From Paracoccaceae bacterium (GTDB lineage: Bacteria > Pseudomonadota > Alphaproteobacteria > Rhodobacterales > Rhodobacteraceae): a stretch of 64,000 nt of DNA. Location: assembly GCA_902554885.1 (NCBI GenBank), contig CACDPV010000006.1, positions 1 to 64,000 on the forward strand, read 5' to 3'. Positions 10,855 through 19,872 of the stretch are shown piece by piece (position 1 is the stretch's first letter; every line of letters begins with the position of its first letter). The notes under the pieces are model-generated. The model was not told where the DNA came from. It did no database searches and saw only the letters and a list, made by a program, of their open reading frames with translations. The translations under genes and the position numbers were made by a program.

Positions 10855-11859
10855 ATGAATATTAGAAGTTTCGCAATTCGTTATGGTTTTCTTTTATTGC
10901 TCTTGGGTTTAGTCTTATTTTTCTCCGCAGTGGCGGAGGGTTTTGCAGGTCCACGCTCTGCAGTTTTCATTTTTCAATCTGTTTCAATTACCGGTATTCT
11001 GGCACTTGGTGTCACTGCAACATTGGTAGTAGATGGATTTGATCTTTCTATAGGTTCGGTTGCTACCTCAGCACTTATGCTTTCAGCTTATGTTATGGTT
11101 GTACTTGAGATGTCAGCATTCATGGCCATAATATCTTGCCTTATTATGGGAGCGTTTGTGGGCTTAGTTAATGGGCTTCTAATCGTAAAGGCGAGGGTTC
11201 CAGACTTGTTAGCTACACTGGGGATGATGTTTCTACTCATAGGCCTGCAACGTATTCCTACCGAAGGCAGATCAATCTCCACTGGTATGAAGTTACCGAG
11301 CGGTGAGACAGCTGAAGGCGTCTATTCTCAGAGTTTTTTATGGCTTGGCCGTCACCGTTTAGATTTTTTTCTGGAAGACCTGATACCAATACCCGTAATA
11401 ATATTTATATTAGTTGGAATTTTTATCTGGCTATTCCTAGAACTCACCAGGCATGGAAGGCTTATGTATGCAATAGGCTCAAATGAGACTGCGACAGCTT
11501 TGGCAGGAGCGAATGTTAATAAATATAAGATACTTGCTTATGTAATTTCGGGTATTACTGCTTCGATTGGTGGAATACTACTTTCGGCCAGATTAGGCAG
11601 AGGGGATATAGCTTCGGGAAATAATTTGTTACTAGACTCTGTCGCAGCGGCATTAATAGGTTTTGCCGTTCTTGGAGCAGCAAAACCTAATGCATTTGGT
11701 ACTGCAATAGGGGCACTTTTTGTTGGTGTTCTTCTTCAAGGTTTGACGATGATGAATGCACCGTACTATACTCAAGATTTCGTAAAGGGGAGTGTTTTAG
11801 TAATTGCACTTATCTTTACATTTGCTCTTTCATCAAAAGGGCGAAAAACTGGCCACTGA
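10855..11859 (+). CDS. Sugar ABC transporter permease (RbsC type)
   Basis: A 334-residue inner-membrane permease of the BPD_transp_2 (ribose/autoinducer-2) family, with about eight to ten hydrophobic segments. Conserved features are VVDGFDLSIGSVA, GLLIVKARVPDLLATLG, YAIGSNETATALAGANV and GRGDIASGNNLLLDSVAAALIG. It begins nine bases after the ATPase gene and is followed 35 bases later by the binding-protein gene, so the three form one importer. It acts at the inner membrane with the 9313-10845 ATPase. Confidence 0.92.
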   Translation: MNIRSFAIRYGFLLLLLGLVLFFSAVAEGFAGPRSAVFIFQSVSITGILALGVTATLVVDGFDLSIGSVATSALMLSAYVMVVLEMSAFMAIISCLIMGAFVGLVNGLLIVKARVPDLLATLGMMFLLIGLQRIPTEGRSISTGMKLPSGETAEGVYSQSFLWLGRHRLDFFLEDLIPIPVIIFILVGIFIWLFLELTRHGRLMYAIGSNETATALAGANVNKYKILAYVISGITASIGGILLSARLGRGDIASGNNLLLDSVAAALIGFAVLGAAKPNAFGTAIGALFVGVLLQGLTMMNAPYYTQDFVKGSVLVIALIFTFALSSKGRKTGH

Positions 11860-11894
11860 ATTAAAAGGCTTTTAACATACCATGGGAGGAAAAT

Positions 11895-12941
11895 ATGTTT
11901 AGAAGATCAATACTAAAAATACTAGGAGGAAGTGTGGTGCTACCTGCGCTTTTTTCAACTGCAGTAACAGCTAGTGATATGCCTGCGCCGTTTGATAATC
12001 CAGGAGACGTAAAAATTGCACTTGTCAGATTTCTATCTACAGGTGATTTTTTTCAAGCCTATCTTTCGGGAGTAGAAACACAAGCGGCAGCAATAGGCGT
12101 TGACTTAAGAGTGTTCGATAGCAGGCAGGATGCAGCGCTTCAATCTGATATGGTTGATCAAGCCATAACATTAGGCGTTGATGGTATTATTATTCAGCAT
12201 GGACTTACAGAGAGTATGCGTGATGCAGCTCAAAGAGCAGTTGATGCCGGTATCAAAGTCGTTGCATTTGATGTAAATGTTGAAAATTCAGCAATACCTC
12301 AGATTGAGCAATCAGATTATCTATTAGGGAAATTGGCGTTGGAACAGGCCATAATTGATAATGGTACGAGTTGGAAAGCTGGCTATGTATATGTGCCGGG
12401 AATTGCGCCCCTAGATCGACGTCATGCTGCTTGGGAAGATATAAAAGCAGCAAATCCAGGCATAGAGGAAGTTGCTCAATTTGGTACACTTGATAATCCG
12501 ATAGCTAATTCCAACGCAAACCAAGCAAGATCAGTTTTACAAGCAAATTCAGATATTACGGTAATGTTTGCTCCATATGATGAGTTTGCAAAAGGTGTCA
12601 AAATTGCAGTTGATGAAGCAGGTTTAACTGACCAAATCGATATATACTCTGCGGACGTGTCGACTGCTGATATTTCGGCGATGAGGGAGCCAAATTCTGC
12701 ATGGGCTGCCACGGTTGCAACAAATCCTGCAGTTGTTGGAGAGGTATCGGTCAGATCACTTGCGATGATGCTTGCTGGAGAAAATCCAGGTAGTAATGTT
12801 GTAGTGCCCCCAACACTTATTACACAAGCTTTCTTAAATGAGAATGATATAAAGAACATGGAGGACTTATCTGCAAAAATGCCTCAGTTTGCGCATGCGG
12901 ATGTGTCAGTGCCTAGTTGGATGCCTCTTCCTGCTAGATAA
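11895..12941 (+). CDS. Periplasmic sugar-binding protein (RbsB type)
   Basis: A 348-residue periplasmic binding protein (Peripla_BP_4 fold). The N terminus (about 26 residues) is a signal peptide with RRSILK, which could be read by the Tat or the Sec system, and a likely cleavage after VTA. The mature part shows KIALVRFLSTGDFFQAYLSG, ITLGVDGIIIQHG and VDAGIKVVAFD, typical of ribose-type receptors. A GGAGG precedes the ATG. It is the last gene of the importer operon and is followed at once by a terminator hairpin. The ligand is inferred from neighbours to be a modified ribose. Confidence 0.9.
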   Translation: MFRRSILKILGGSVVLPALFSTAVTASDMPAPFDNPGDVKIALVRFLSTGDFFQAYLSGVETQAAAIGVDLRVFDSRQDAALQSDMVDQAITLGVDGIIIQHGLTESMRDAAQRAVDAGIKVVAFDVNVENSAIPQIEQSDYLLGKLALEQAIIDNGTSWKAGYVYVPGIAPLDRRHAAWEDIKAANPGIEEVAQFGTLDNPIANSNANQARSVLQANSDITVMFAPYDEFAKGVKIAVDEAGLTDQIDIYSADVSTADISAMREPNSAWAATVATNPAVVGEVSVRSLAMMLAGENPGSNVVVPPTLITQAFLNENDIKNMEDLSAKMPQFAHADVSVPSWMPLPAR

Positions 12942-12949
12942 ATTTAAGT

Positions 12950-12978
12950 AAAGGCTGGGTATTCTTTATCCAGCCTTT
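12950..12978. terminator. Terminator hairpin between convergent operons
   Basis: AAAGGCTGG and CCAGCCTTT form a perfect 9-bp stem with an 11-base loop, between the binding-protein gene (+) and the convergent class III PLP enzyme gene (-). A short T or A run at each end lets it act in both directions. Confidence 0.7.
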
Positions 12979-12995
12979 GACTCTCACCAATTAAC

Positions 12996-14381
12996 CTAGC
13001 CTAAGCTATTAATTCCATTTTCAATGATACTGAAAGCTTGTGTTAACTCATCGTTGTTAATTGTAAGCGGAGGACAAAGTGTTAATATTGATCCACCTCC
13101 AACTTTATAGCTCAACCCATTTGACAATGAATGATAGAGAATAGCATCTGCTTGATCTGAAGCAGGTTGATTATTCAATTTTAAGTCTATTCCATAGAAT
13201 AAACCTAGACCTCTAACATCATGAATTATTGGATGCTTAAGTTTAAGAGCTTCTAATTGTTCAAGTCCTGAGTTACCTAAAGTAACAGCATTATTGAGTA
13301 AACCGTCTTCTATTAAACAATCAATTGTAGCTAATGCGGCTGCACAACCAACGGAACTTTTTTCATGCGTGTAATGTCCCAGAGCTTTATCTTCAACGAT
13401 ATCTAGGTTTTCATTGGTAAGTAATGCAGCCATCGGGAAAACCCCTCCACCTAAGCCTTTACCAATCACTAACATATCGGGTTCAACGTCGAAGTGCTCA
13501 CATACAAACATTTTACCTGTTCTACCTAGGGCGGATGGTATTTCATCAAAAATTAATAGAACATCATTCTTTGTACAAATATCCCTAACTCTTTTCCAAT
13601 AGTTTGGGGGTGGTAACTCCACCGTAGTCCACCTCATAGGTTCCGCAACCACGGCTCCAATATCTCCCTCCATTTCGATAACATACTCTAAATAGTTGAT
13701 ACATCCGTCATGGTTCTCGTCTGCGCAATTAAAATGACATTTTCCTCTTGTAGGTGGAGGAATATGTTCTGTACCCGGCATAAGCGGTCCCACATCTTTT
13801 CGAAATAATTTTTCTCCACCTATTGAGATAGCATCTAAAGAAGCTCCGTGAAAACTGTCCCACATAGATATTGTTTTATGCCTACCTGTTGCATATCTAG
13901 CCAGTTTTAAAGCCATGCCAATTGCATTTGTTCCACCCGGTGCAAAAAGAATTTTGTTCAAATTTCCCGGAGCTAAAGAGGTAAGGCGCTCTGCGAGTTC
14001 AATTGCAACTTTATTAGTATAACGTCGTGGACAAAATGGTAGAATATCTAATTGTTCTTTAATTGCCTCAATAACTCGCTTATTCCCATGGCCGACCTGG
14101 TGGACACTATTTCCGTGAAAATCCATGATTTTCCGACCTTGCAGATCCTCAAGATATATACCGTCACTCGCTCCTAAAACATTTAAACAAGGCGTTGAGA
14201 GTGACTGATGTAAAAAGTATTTTGAGTCTTCTAATAACAATTTTTGAGAATTTTCATCGATATAATCTCGAGACCAGTCCAACCGTCTAGGAGAGAGATT
14301 TATATCACCCTCGGTATCAATCGCCTCTTTAATATGCTTTTTCTCTCTCATGTCGCATCTCTTCGAAAATTGTCTCTCCAC
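12996..14381 (-). CDS. Class III PLP-dependent aminotransferase-fold enzyme, possibly PbfA-like lyase
   Basis: A 461-residue PLP enzyme of aminotransferase class III. Seen: FHGNSVHQVGHGN, FAPGGTNAIGMALKLARYATG, SFHGASLDAISIGG, the PLP-contacting FDEIPSALGRTG and the probable Schiff-base lysine in VIGKGLGGGVFP. From memory the LHQSLSTPCL and RRYTN segments resemble a subfamily that includes (R)-1-hydroxy-2-aminoethylphosphonate ammonia-lyase (PbfA), but I could not check this. A true transaminase or a phospho-lyase is possible. It is the last gene of the - strand operon from 21964 and overlaps the isomerase-like gene by 34 bases. PhnY and PhnA at 30-33 kb could consume a phosphonoacetaldehyde product. 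Fold is sure, reaction tentative. Confidence 0.75.
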   Translation of the reverse strand: MERQFSKRCDMREKKHIKEAIDTEGDINLSPRRLDWSRDYIDENSQKLLLEDSKYFLHQSLSTPCLNVLGASDGIYLEDLQGRKIMDFHGNSVHQVGHGNKRVIEAIKEQLDILPFCPRRYTNKVAIELAERLTSLAPGNLNKILFAPGGTNAIGMALKLARYATGRHKTISMWDSFHGASLDAISIGGEKLFRKDVGPLMPGTEHIPPPTRGKCHFNCADENHDGCINYLEYVIEMEGDIGAVVAEPMRWTTVELPPPNYWKRVRDICTKNDVLLIFDEIPSALGRTGKMFVCEHFDVEPDMLVIGKGLGGGVFPMAALLTNENLDIVEDKALGHYTHEKSSVGCAAALATIDCLIEDGLLNNAVTLGNSGLEQLEALKLKHPIIHDVRGLGLFYGIDLKLNNQPASDQADAILYHSLSNGLSYKVGGGSILTLCPPLTINNDELTQAFSIIENGINSLG

Positions 14382-15115
14382 GCTAGACCATCCTCTGTAT
14401 TAGCTAATGGTCTATATTCGCAACCAAATGCTCCCCTATATCCCAGTTTTTGCATCTGTGGTAAAATTTTAGAATAATTTAACTTGCCTGGTAATGGTTC
14501 CGCCCTCGTTTCAGCTGCAGAAATTTGAACATGCCCAATGCATTCAACATTCTTGGCGAAGGCATCCATAAGATCTCCACTCTCTTTGTATACGTGATAA
14601 CAATCAAATAAGATTTTCAATCTTGGATGGTTGATGATTTTTAGAATTTCCGATGCTTGCTCTATGGTTCTAAGGAAATAACCAGGCAACTGTTCATTAC
14701 ATACTGGCTCAATGAGGATTGTTTGTGTTGAATTCTCTAACGCGTATTCCAATGAAGATATAAACGTTTTATTTGCATCATCGGCGGTTGTTATACCTGA
14801 CATTACATGAATAGCAGGAACCTGTAATTCGATCGAAACTTTAATAGCTTCCTTTATATCATGTCGATATTTTTCGCTATATTCACTAATCGCGGCACAA
14901 CCAAATGTTTCACCCATTCTTATGTTTATTCCGTTTACTTTTAGATCAAGTTCGGAAAGGACTAACTGTAATTTTTTTATGTTTTCTTTATATGGCTCGT
15001 CGTGAAATTCTACAGTTTCAAAATCATATTTTTTTGCCATAGCTAGCCTTTCAAGAAAGGGCAGCTCTTTCCAAAGGTAACCAGTATTTGCTGAAAAATT
15101 GTATTTAAAGCTCAT
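14348..15115 (-). CDS. Hydroxypyruvate isomerase-like TIM-barrel protein
   Basis: A 255-residue protein of the AP_endonuc_2/xylose-isomerase-like TIM-barrel superfamily, hydroxypyruvate isomerase branch. Diagnostic segments are FSANTGYLWKELPFLERLAMA at the start, ILIEPVCN, LFDCYHVYKESGDL, HVQISAAETRAEP and GAFGCEYRPL, which contain the expected glutamate, aspartate and histidine metal ligands. It lies 15 bases after the alcohol dehydrogenase and overlaps the next class III PLP gene. In this operon it may interconvert a three-carbon keto/aldehyde product of the upstream enzymes; the exact substrate cannot be told from sequence. Confidence 0.82.
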   Translation of the reverse strand: MSFKYNFSANTGYLWKELPFLERLAMAKKYDFETVEFHDEPYKENIKKLQLVLSELDLKVNGINIRMGETFGCAAISEYSEKYRHDIKEAIKVSIELQVPAIHVMSGITTADDANKTFISSLEYALENSTQTILIEPVCNEQLPGYFLRTIEQASEILKIINHPRLKILFDCYHVYKESGDLMDAFAKNVECIGHVQISAAETRAEPLPGKLNYSKILPQMQKLGYRGAFGCEYRPLANTEDGLAWRDNFRRDAT

Positions 15116-15130
15116 TGTGGGACCATACTA

Positions 15131-16255
15131 TCATGGTATCAAAACTTCTCGAACTGTTTTTGCATCATCTAGACGATCCATCGCCTCATTCAAATCTTCA
15201 AATTTTATTTTTCTGGAAAGCAGGCGGTCTACAGGTAAATTTCCTGTTTGAAACATGTCTAAATATTTAGGTATGTCGCGCTGGGCGATACAACTTCCCA
15301 TATATGAGCCTTTTATGATGCGCTCCTCTGCAGCAATACTTAAATGGGAGAGTGTAATTTCTACTTTTGGGCCAGGCATCCCTGCAGTCACTGTAGTGCC
15401 TCCACGTCGTGTAATGTCATAGGCAGTTTTTAGCGCGTGACCCGAGCCAGCTGTTTCAACTGCAATATTTACTCCGCCAGACGTTAGATCTCGGATTTTT
15501 TCAAGAAAGTTCTCATCTTTTGGATTTAAAGTATGATCAGCGCCTAATTCCCGTGCTAAAGCCAACTTTTCGTCGCTCAGATCAATTGCTATCGTTCTTT
15601 TTGATCCTATGGCAATTGACGCAAGCAAGGCGCTTAGGCCTACACCGCCAAGTCCGACGATAGCTACGCTATCTTCTTCTCTTGCATTGGCAGTATTAAT
15701 TACCGCGCCAACTCCCGTTACTACACCACAACCAAAAAGAGCCGCATGCTCAAATGGAATGTGACTATCTATTTTAACAAGCGCTTCTTTGGGCAAAACA
15801 GCGTATTCTGCAAAACCTGCAACACCGGAGTGATGATGAATTATTTTACCATCTTTTTTTAATCTTGTTGTGCCATCCCGAAGTACGGCTTGCGCATTTG
15901 AGATTGTCGCTGGTTCACAAAGCGCGGGCCTTCCACTTTTACACATGTCGCATTTACCGCAGCTTGCGACGTAAGACGGTACAACGTGATTACCAACCTC
16001 AAAGTCATTAACGTTTTTGCCCAGTTCTACAATTATACCTGCGGCCTCATGGCCAATAACTATCGGCATAGGTTTTCCGCGTTCACCGCTAATAGCGACT
16101 AGATCTGAGTGGCAAAGGCCCACGGCTTTTATTTGAATGAGAACTTCACCTTCTCGCGGTGCTTCAAGATCTACTTCTTCTATACTAAGTGGCCTCGAGG
16201 AAGAGTAGGGCCGAGGTAAACCAGACTCTCTAAGAACGGCGGCTCTCATTTTCAT
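15131..16255 (-). CDS. Zinc-dependent alcohol dehydrogenase (MDR family)
   Basis: A 374-residue medium-chain dehydrogenase. It has the catalytic zinc site (GLCHSDL, GHEAAGIIVELG), the four-cysteine structural zinc loop (CGKCDMCKSGRPALC), and the Rossmann motif GLGGVGLSALLA. The size and the FGCGVVTGVGAVINTA segment place it near the class III/aryl-alcohol branch. It sits between the GabT-like and isomerase-like genes in one - strand operon, so it probably oxidises or reduces an alcohol/aldehyde formed from the imported amine or polyol. Substrate unknown. Confidence 0.88.
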   Translation of the reverse strand: MKMRAAVLRESGLPRPYSSSRPLSIEEVDLEAPREGEVLIQIKAVGLCHSDLVAISGERGKPMPIVIGHEAAGIIVELGKNVNDFEVGNHVVPSYVASCGKCDMCKSGRPALCEPATISNAQAVLRDGTTRLKKDGKIIHHHSGVAGFAEYAVLPKEALVKIDSHIPFEHAALFGCGVVTGVGAVINTANAREEDSVAIVGLGGVGLSALLASIAIGSKRTIAIDLSDEKLALARELGADHTLNPKDENFLEKIRDLTSGGVNIAVETAGSGHALKTAYDITRRGGTTVTAGMPGPKVEITLSHLSIAAEERIIKGSYMGSCIAQRDIPKYLDMFQTGNLPVDRLLSRKIKFEDLNEAMDRLDDAKTVREVLIP

Positions 16256-16273
16256 TTCTCATGCGCCTCCAAG

Positions 16274-17560
16274 TTATACGCAAGCTTCCTCTAATGATGC
16301 CTCAAGTATTTTTAAGCCCTCAGTAACTACTTCTTTAGACGCCGTTAACGGGACTAGTAATCTTATCACGTTCCGAGTCGGTCCGGCAGTTACAAGGATT
16401 AGTCCATTTTTAAGCGCAATCTGAGCAACTTTCGCAGCCAGTTCTCCATCAGGTTCACGTGTTTCTTTATTTTTCACCAATTCAATGGCGTTCATACAAC
16501 CGAGGGCTCTGACGTCCCCAATGCAGTCAAATGAATTTCTCGTCGCCATTTTATTTAGATATTGGTCAATTAATTTTCCTGTTTCGAGACCTTTTTCAAG
16601 TAAATTTTCACTTTCAAAAGCGTCCATAACTGCTAGGGCAGCCGCGCAGGCCATCGGGTTTCCTCCAAAAGTTCCGCCTAAACCACCAGGAGGAATGTTA
16701 TCTATAATATCTGCTTTACCTACGATGCCCGATATTGGAAGGCCGCCTCCAATGCTTTTCCCGACACAAGTCAGATCAGGGTCAATCCCGAAATGCTCCA
16801 TTGCAAACATTTTCCCAGTTCGGCCCATGCCAGATTGAATTTCGTCTGCAACAAGAATTATTCCATGCTCATCGCATAGATTTCTCAAGTATTCTATAAA
16901 TTCTAGCGTTGCGATGTTATATCCGCCTTCACCCTGTACAGGCTCAAAAAAAATAGCTGCAATTTGGTCCGGAGGACAATCACTTCTAAACAATAATTCA
17001 AATGCACGCTTAGTATCATCTAAACTTACGCCGTGAAAATCATCTGGAAACGGCAGGCGAAATATGTCCCCAGGAAAAGGGCCAAACCCTTGTTTGAAGG
17101 GGACCATTCTAGCGCTTAGTGCCATTCCCATGTATGAGCGCCCGTGGTATCCATTAGTGAAAGTTATTAAGGCAGGACGTTTAGTGTAATAGCGTGCTAT
17201 TTTAATAGCATTCTCAACAGCTTCACCCCCTGCAGAAAAAAACATGGATTTTTTCTTAAAATTCCCAGGATAAACTGCGTTTAGGCGCTCAGCAAGCTCG
17301 ATATAGCTTTCATATGGTGTCACCTGAAAACAGGTATGTGTTAATGTGTCTAGCTGATCCTTGATTGCTTTAACTACACCAGGATGGCGATGGCCAGTAT
17401 TCTGGCAACCAATTCCACCGCAAAAGTCAATATAACGCTTTCCTTCTACGTCCCAAACCTCTGCATTTTCTGCTCTGTCTGCAACAAAAGTTGCAGAGTA
17501 GGCTATTGCTTTTGCTACTGCTGTATCTCTTCTGTCTTCAAGGCTTTTATTTGTATGCAT
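16274..17560 (-). CDS. 4-aminobutyrate aminotransferase-like (class III)
   Basis: A 428-residue class III aminotransferase close to GabT. Features are GGIGCQNTGHRHP, FFSAGGEAVENAIKIARYYT, NGYHGRSYMGMALS, the PLP aspartate in VADEIQSGMGRTG and the Schiff-base lysine in CVGKSIGGGLP, with GGTFGGNP typical of GabT. It moves an amino group from an omega-amino compound to 2-oxoglutarate or pyruvate. It follows the binding-protein gene by 69 bases that hold a stable hairpin. The neighbours (importer, dehydrogenase) suggest a dedicated amine catabolic role rather than general GABA use, which is inference. Confidence 0.85.
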   Translation of the reverse strand: MHTNKSLEDRRDTAVAKAIAYSATFVADRAENAEVWDVEGKRYIDFCGGIGCQNTGHRHPGVVKAIKDQLDTLTHTCFQVTPYESYIELAERLNAVYPGNFKKKSMFFSAGGEAVENAIKIARYYTKRPALITFTNGYHGRSYMGMALSARMVPFKQGFGPFPGDIFRLPFPDDFHGVSLDDTKRAFELLFRSDCPPDQIAAIFFEPVQGEGGYNIATLEFIEYLRNLCDEHGIILVADEIQSGMGRTGKMFAMEHFGIDPDLTCVGKSIGGGLPISGIVGKADIIDNIPPGGLGGTFGGNPMACAAALAVMDAFESENLLEKGLETGKLIDQYLNKMATRNSFDCIGDVRALGCMNAIELVKNKETREPDGELAAKVAQIALKNGLILVTAGPTRNVIRLLVPLTASKEVVTEGLKILEASLEEACV

Positions 17561-17588
17561 TTTTTACCTATGTCGAAACAATTTTGAA

Positions 17589-17610
17589 ACCAGGGCAATG
17601 CTGCCCTGGT
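17589..17610. terminator. Hairpin between binding-protein gene and GabT-like gene
   Basis: ACCAGGGCA and TGCCCTGGT make a perfect 9-bp stem with a four-base loop. It lies inside the operon, just after the binding-protein stop. It may act as a partial terminator or RNA stabiliser that keeps binding-protein mRNA more abundant than the distal enzyme genes. The strong T run follows on the + strand only. Confidence 0.55.
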
Positions 17611-17629
17611 ATTTTTTATATTTCACTAA

Positions 17630-18868
17630 TTAAGGAAGTAGATCGTTTACTTCCTCTACTAACTCCTCTTGGAGTGCTTCCATATCGTTTGAGTCGCCAG
17701 TGACGATGCTTTCCATTCCGTCATAAAGCACTTGTGTAATTGCAAGTCCGTTATCACCTGGATAAGCAATCCAATCAGCCAACAATCCAGATTGCTCCAC
17801 TGCAGTGTATTTATTCGGATTTTTCGCATAGAAATCTGTTAATAGATCGTTTGCAGCTTTGTTTGGAGGGATATAGCCCGTGGTTTCTGCTACTAGTGCA
17901 GCTCCAATGCCTGACGTTGCAAATTTAACGAATTTCCATGCAGCTGCCACTTCTTCATCAGATCCAGTAGAAACCATCATCACAGAGTTTCCGCCTGCTG
18001 GCAGGCTGATTGGTGGTTGCCCCATGCCAGGATACTTACCAGTTTTTAGCTCAAAGTCACCTTTTGCGCGCTCAATCGCGCCAACTGCTGATGTTGACCA
18101 GAAATACATAGATACCTCACCAGAATTGAACGGTACTCCTGCGTCTCCAGCAGATAGGTTAGGCATATCGCACTCGCGGAAGAGCTTCTTCATTTGTTCA
18201 AGTGCTGCTAGACCTGCTGCACCATCGAAATTAACCTTACCATTTTTAAGAATTGGTTCGCCCTGGCTCCACATTAGAGCTTGGAAAAACCAGTTCCCTG
18301 TGACGCTCCAGCCCCACCACATAGGTGTTTTGTGACCATCTGCCATAAGTGTTTTGCAGGCTGCAATCACTTCGTCCCAAGTGGTTGGTAGTTCAGTTAT
18401 TCCAACTGCCCTTAAATTATCCATATTGTAATAACCAACCGGCAATGAAACAGAATATGGTAGGCCATATACTTCACCGTTGAATGTACCTAAATCAAGC
18501 ATCGCTTGGTGATAGCCATCTTTTGCAAAATCTGCTTCCTTTGCAATGAATGGCTCAAACGACTTTGCAATTCCTTTTTCAACTAGAATAGCTTGTCTGT
18601 TTAAGCCTTGGAAAGTGACGTCAGGCAAATCACCGGCTACTGCCTCACGCAGAATCGTATTTGTCCCATCTTCATAGTTTTCATAAGTTGCCCTGAATTT
18701 TACTGTAATATCAGGATGAGCCTTATTGAACTCAGGTATTAGTCTTTCCATCGTAACATCGAAGAGAGAAGAGTAAGCATATCCTACTTCGATCTCAACT
18801 GCCTTAGCAGATGTCATCATGACACTACCTGCCAGAGCAATTGCAGAAAGTTTAGTTAAGTTTTTCAT
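17630..18868 (-). CDS. ABC transporter extracellular solute-binding protein (UgpB/MalE class)
   Basis: A 412-residue periplasmic binding protein of the family-1 cluster (UgpB-like). A Sec signal peptide of about 23 residues (MKNLTKLSAIALAG..., cleavage after AKA) precedes the mature domain, which contains FNKAHPDITVKF, LPYSVSLPVGYYNMDNLR and ATSGIGAALVAETTGYIP. An AGGAGG-like site precedes the start. It belongs with the two permeases and the ATPase upstream (19-22 kb). The UgpB likeness suggests a glycerol-3-phosphate-like or other phosphorylated or polar small ligand, but family membership alone does not fix it. Confidence 0.9.
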   Translation of the reverse strand: MKNLTKLSAIALAGSVMMTSAKAVEIEVGYAYSSLFDVTMERLIPEFNKAHPDITVKFRATYENYEDGTNTILREAVAGDLPDVTFQGLNRQAILVEKGIAKSFEPFIAKEADFAKDGYHQAMLDLGTFNGEVYGLPYSVSLPVGYYNMDNLRAVGITELPTTWDEVIAACKTLMADGHKTPMWWGWSVTGNWFFQALMWSQGEPILKNGKVNFDGAAGLAALEQMKKLFRECDMPNLSAGDAGVPFNSGEVSMYFWSTSAVGAIERAKGDFELKTGKYPGMGQPPISLPAGGNSVMMVSTGSDEEVAAAWKFVKFATSGIGAALVAETTGYIPPNKAANDLLTDFYAKNPNKYTAVEQSGLLADWIAYPGDNGLAITQVLYDGMESIVTGDSNDMEALQEELVEEVNDLLP

Positions 18869-18975
18869 CTTTACCTCCTTGGTTTTGAAGCCATTCAGAT
18901 CCCTATTTTTCTTGGCTCCGCGTTTAACCGAACATATGACCTCAATGTCATGCCGGTATTCGTTATCCTTTATGT

Positions 18976-19872
18976 CTATTTCATTCCTGTCATTGTTATG
19001 CCTTCTATAAAGCGTCTTTGCGCCATGAGAAAAATAATTACTAGTGGGAGTACTATTACAGTGGTAGCCGCCATCATGGGGCCGTATTCATTACCATCCA
19101 TATCAGATTTGAACATTCTAAGGCCAAGTGGAGGTGTCATTAGATCTTTGTTGCCAGTTATCACAACCCTAGGCCAATAATAATCATTCCAATGTGCAAC
19201 TACTGAGAAAATACCAAACGCTAGCAATGCTGGAATTGCTGTTGGCAACATTACCTGCCAAACGATTGAAAATTCACTCATGCCGTCCATTCTGGCGGCA
19301 TCAATTAAATCATCGGGAACAGTCATAAAAAACTGTCGCATAAGGAATATTCCAAAAACTGATATTGTCCATGGAATTATTAGGGCTGCATAACTATTGG
19401 TAAGGCCCACCTTAGCCAGCATTATGTAAAGTGGCAGTGCAATCGCGTGAACTGGGATTAACAAGCAAAATATAACTAGGCCAAAAACGACATCTCGTCC
19501 CCAAAACTTTAGTTTTGAAAGTGCATAGGCGCATGGCAACGCCACAATTACCTGAATAATAAAAATTGAAACAGTTACAAAGACACCATTTAACATATAG
19601 CGAACAAGCGGAGCCTCTTTAAACGCCGCTGTATAGTTATAGACAATCGGTCTCATCAAACAGTCTTCTTCTGCATTTCCGGCCTTAACGCACCGGCTAT
19701 CGGTCATTATTTGCTGTGCGCCTGTAAAACCTCCTGTATTTGTCTCAATTTCGGATGGAGATTTTAGGGAATAAGAAAGCATCAAATAAAATGGTAGAAG
19801 AACAACAATTGCGCCAGCGATTAAAACGCTGTGCTTAAAAAATTCGCCTAACCAGGAAGCTTTTAATTCCAT
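18976..19872 (-). CDS. ABC transporter permease (UgpE/MalG type)
   Basis: A 298-residue inner-membrane permease with six predicted helices and a MalG-type EAA loop (DAARMDGMSEFSIVWQVMLPTAIPAL). An insertion between helices 1 and 2 contains four charged residues and two cysteines (DSRCVKAGNAEEDCL), likely periplasmic. It overlaps the preceding permease by one base and lies 107 bases before the binding-protein gene. It forms the import channel with the 19872-20822 product. Confidence 0.9.
   Translation of the reverse strand: MELKASWLGEFFKHSVLIAGAIVVLLPFYLMLSYSLKSPSEIETNTGGFTGAQQIMTDSRCVKAGNAEEDCLMRPIVYNYTAAFKEAPLVRYMLNGVFVTVSIFIIQVIVALPCAYALSKLKFWGRDVVFGLVIFCLLIPVHAIALPLYIMLAKVGLTNSYAALIIPWTISVFGIFLMRQFFMTVPDDLIDAARMDGMSEFSIVWQVMLPTAIPALLAFGIFSVVAHWNDYYWPRVVITGNKDLMTPPLGLRMFKSDMDGNEYGPMMAATTVIVLPLVIIFLMAQRRFIEGITMTGMK

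Noticed and set aside
12253-12859. Antisense frames of 78 and 127 codons within the sugar-binding protein gene
   Set aside because: They are shadows of a strongly supported binding-protein gene and lack conserved features or binding sites.
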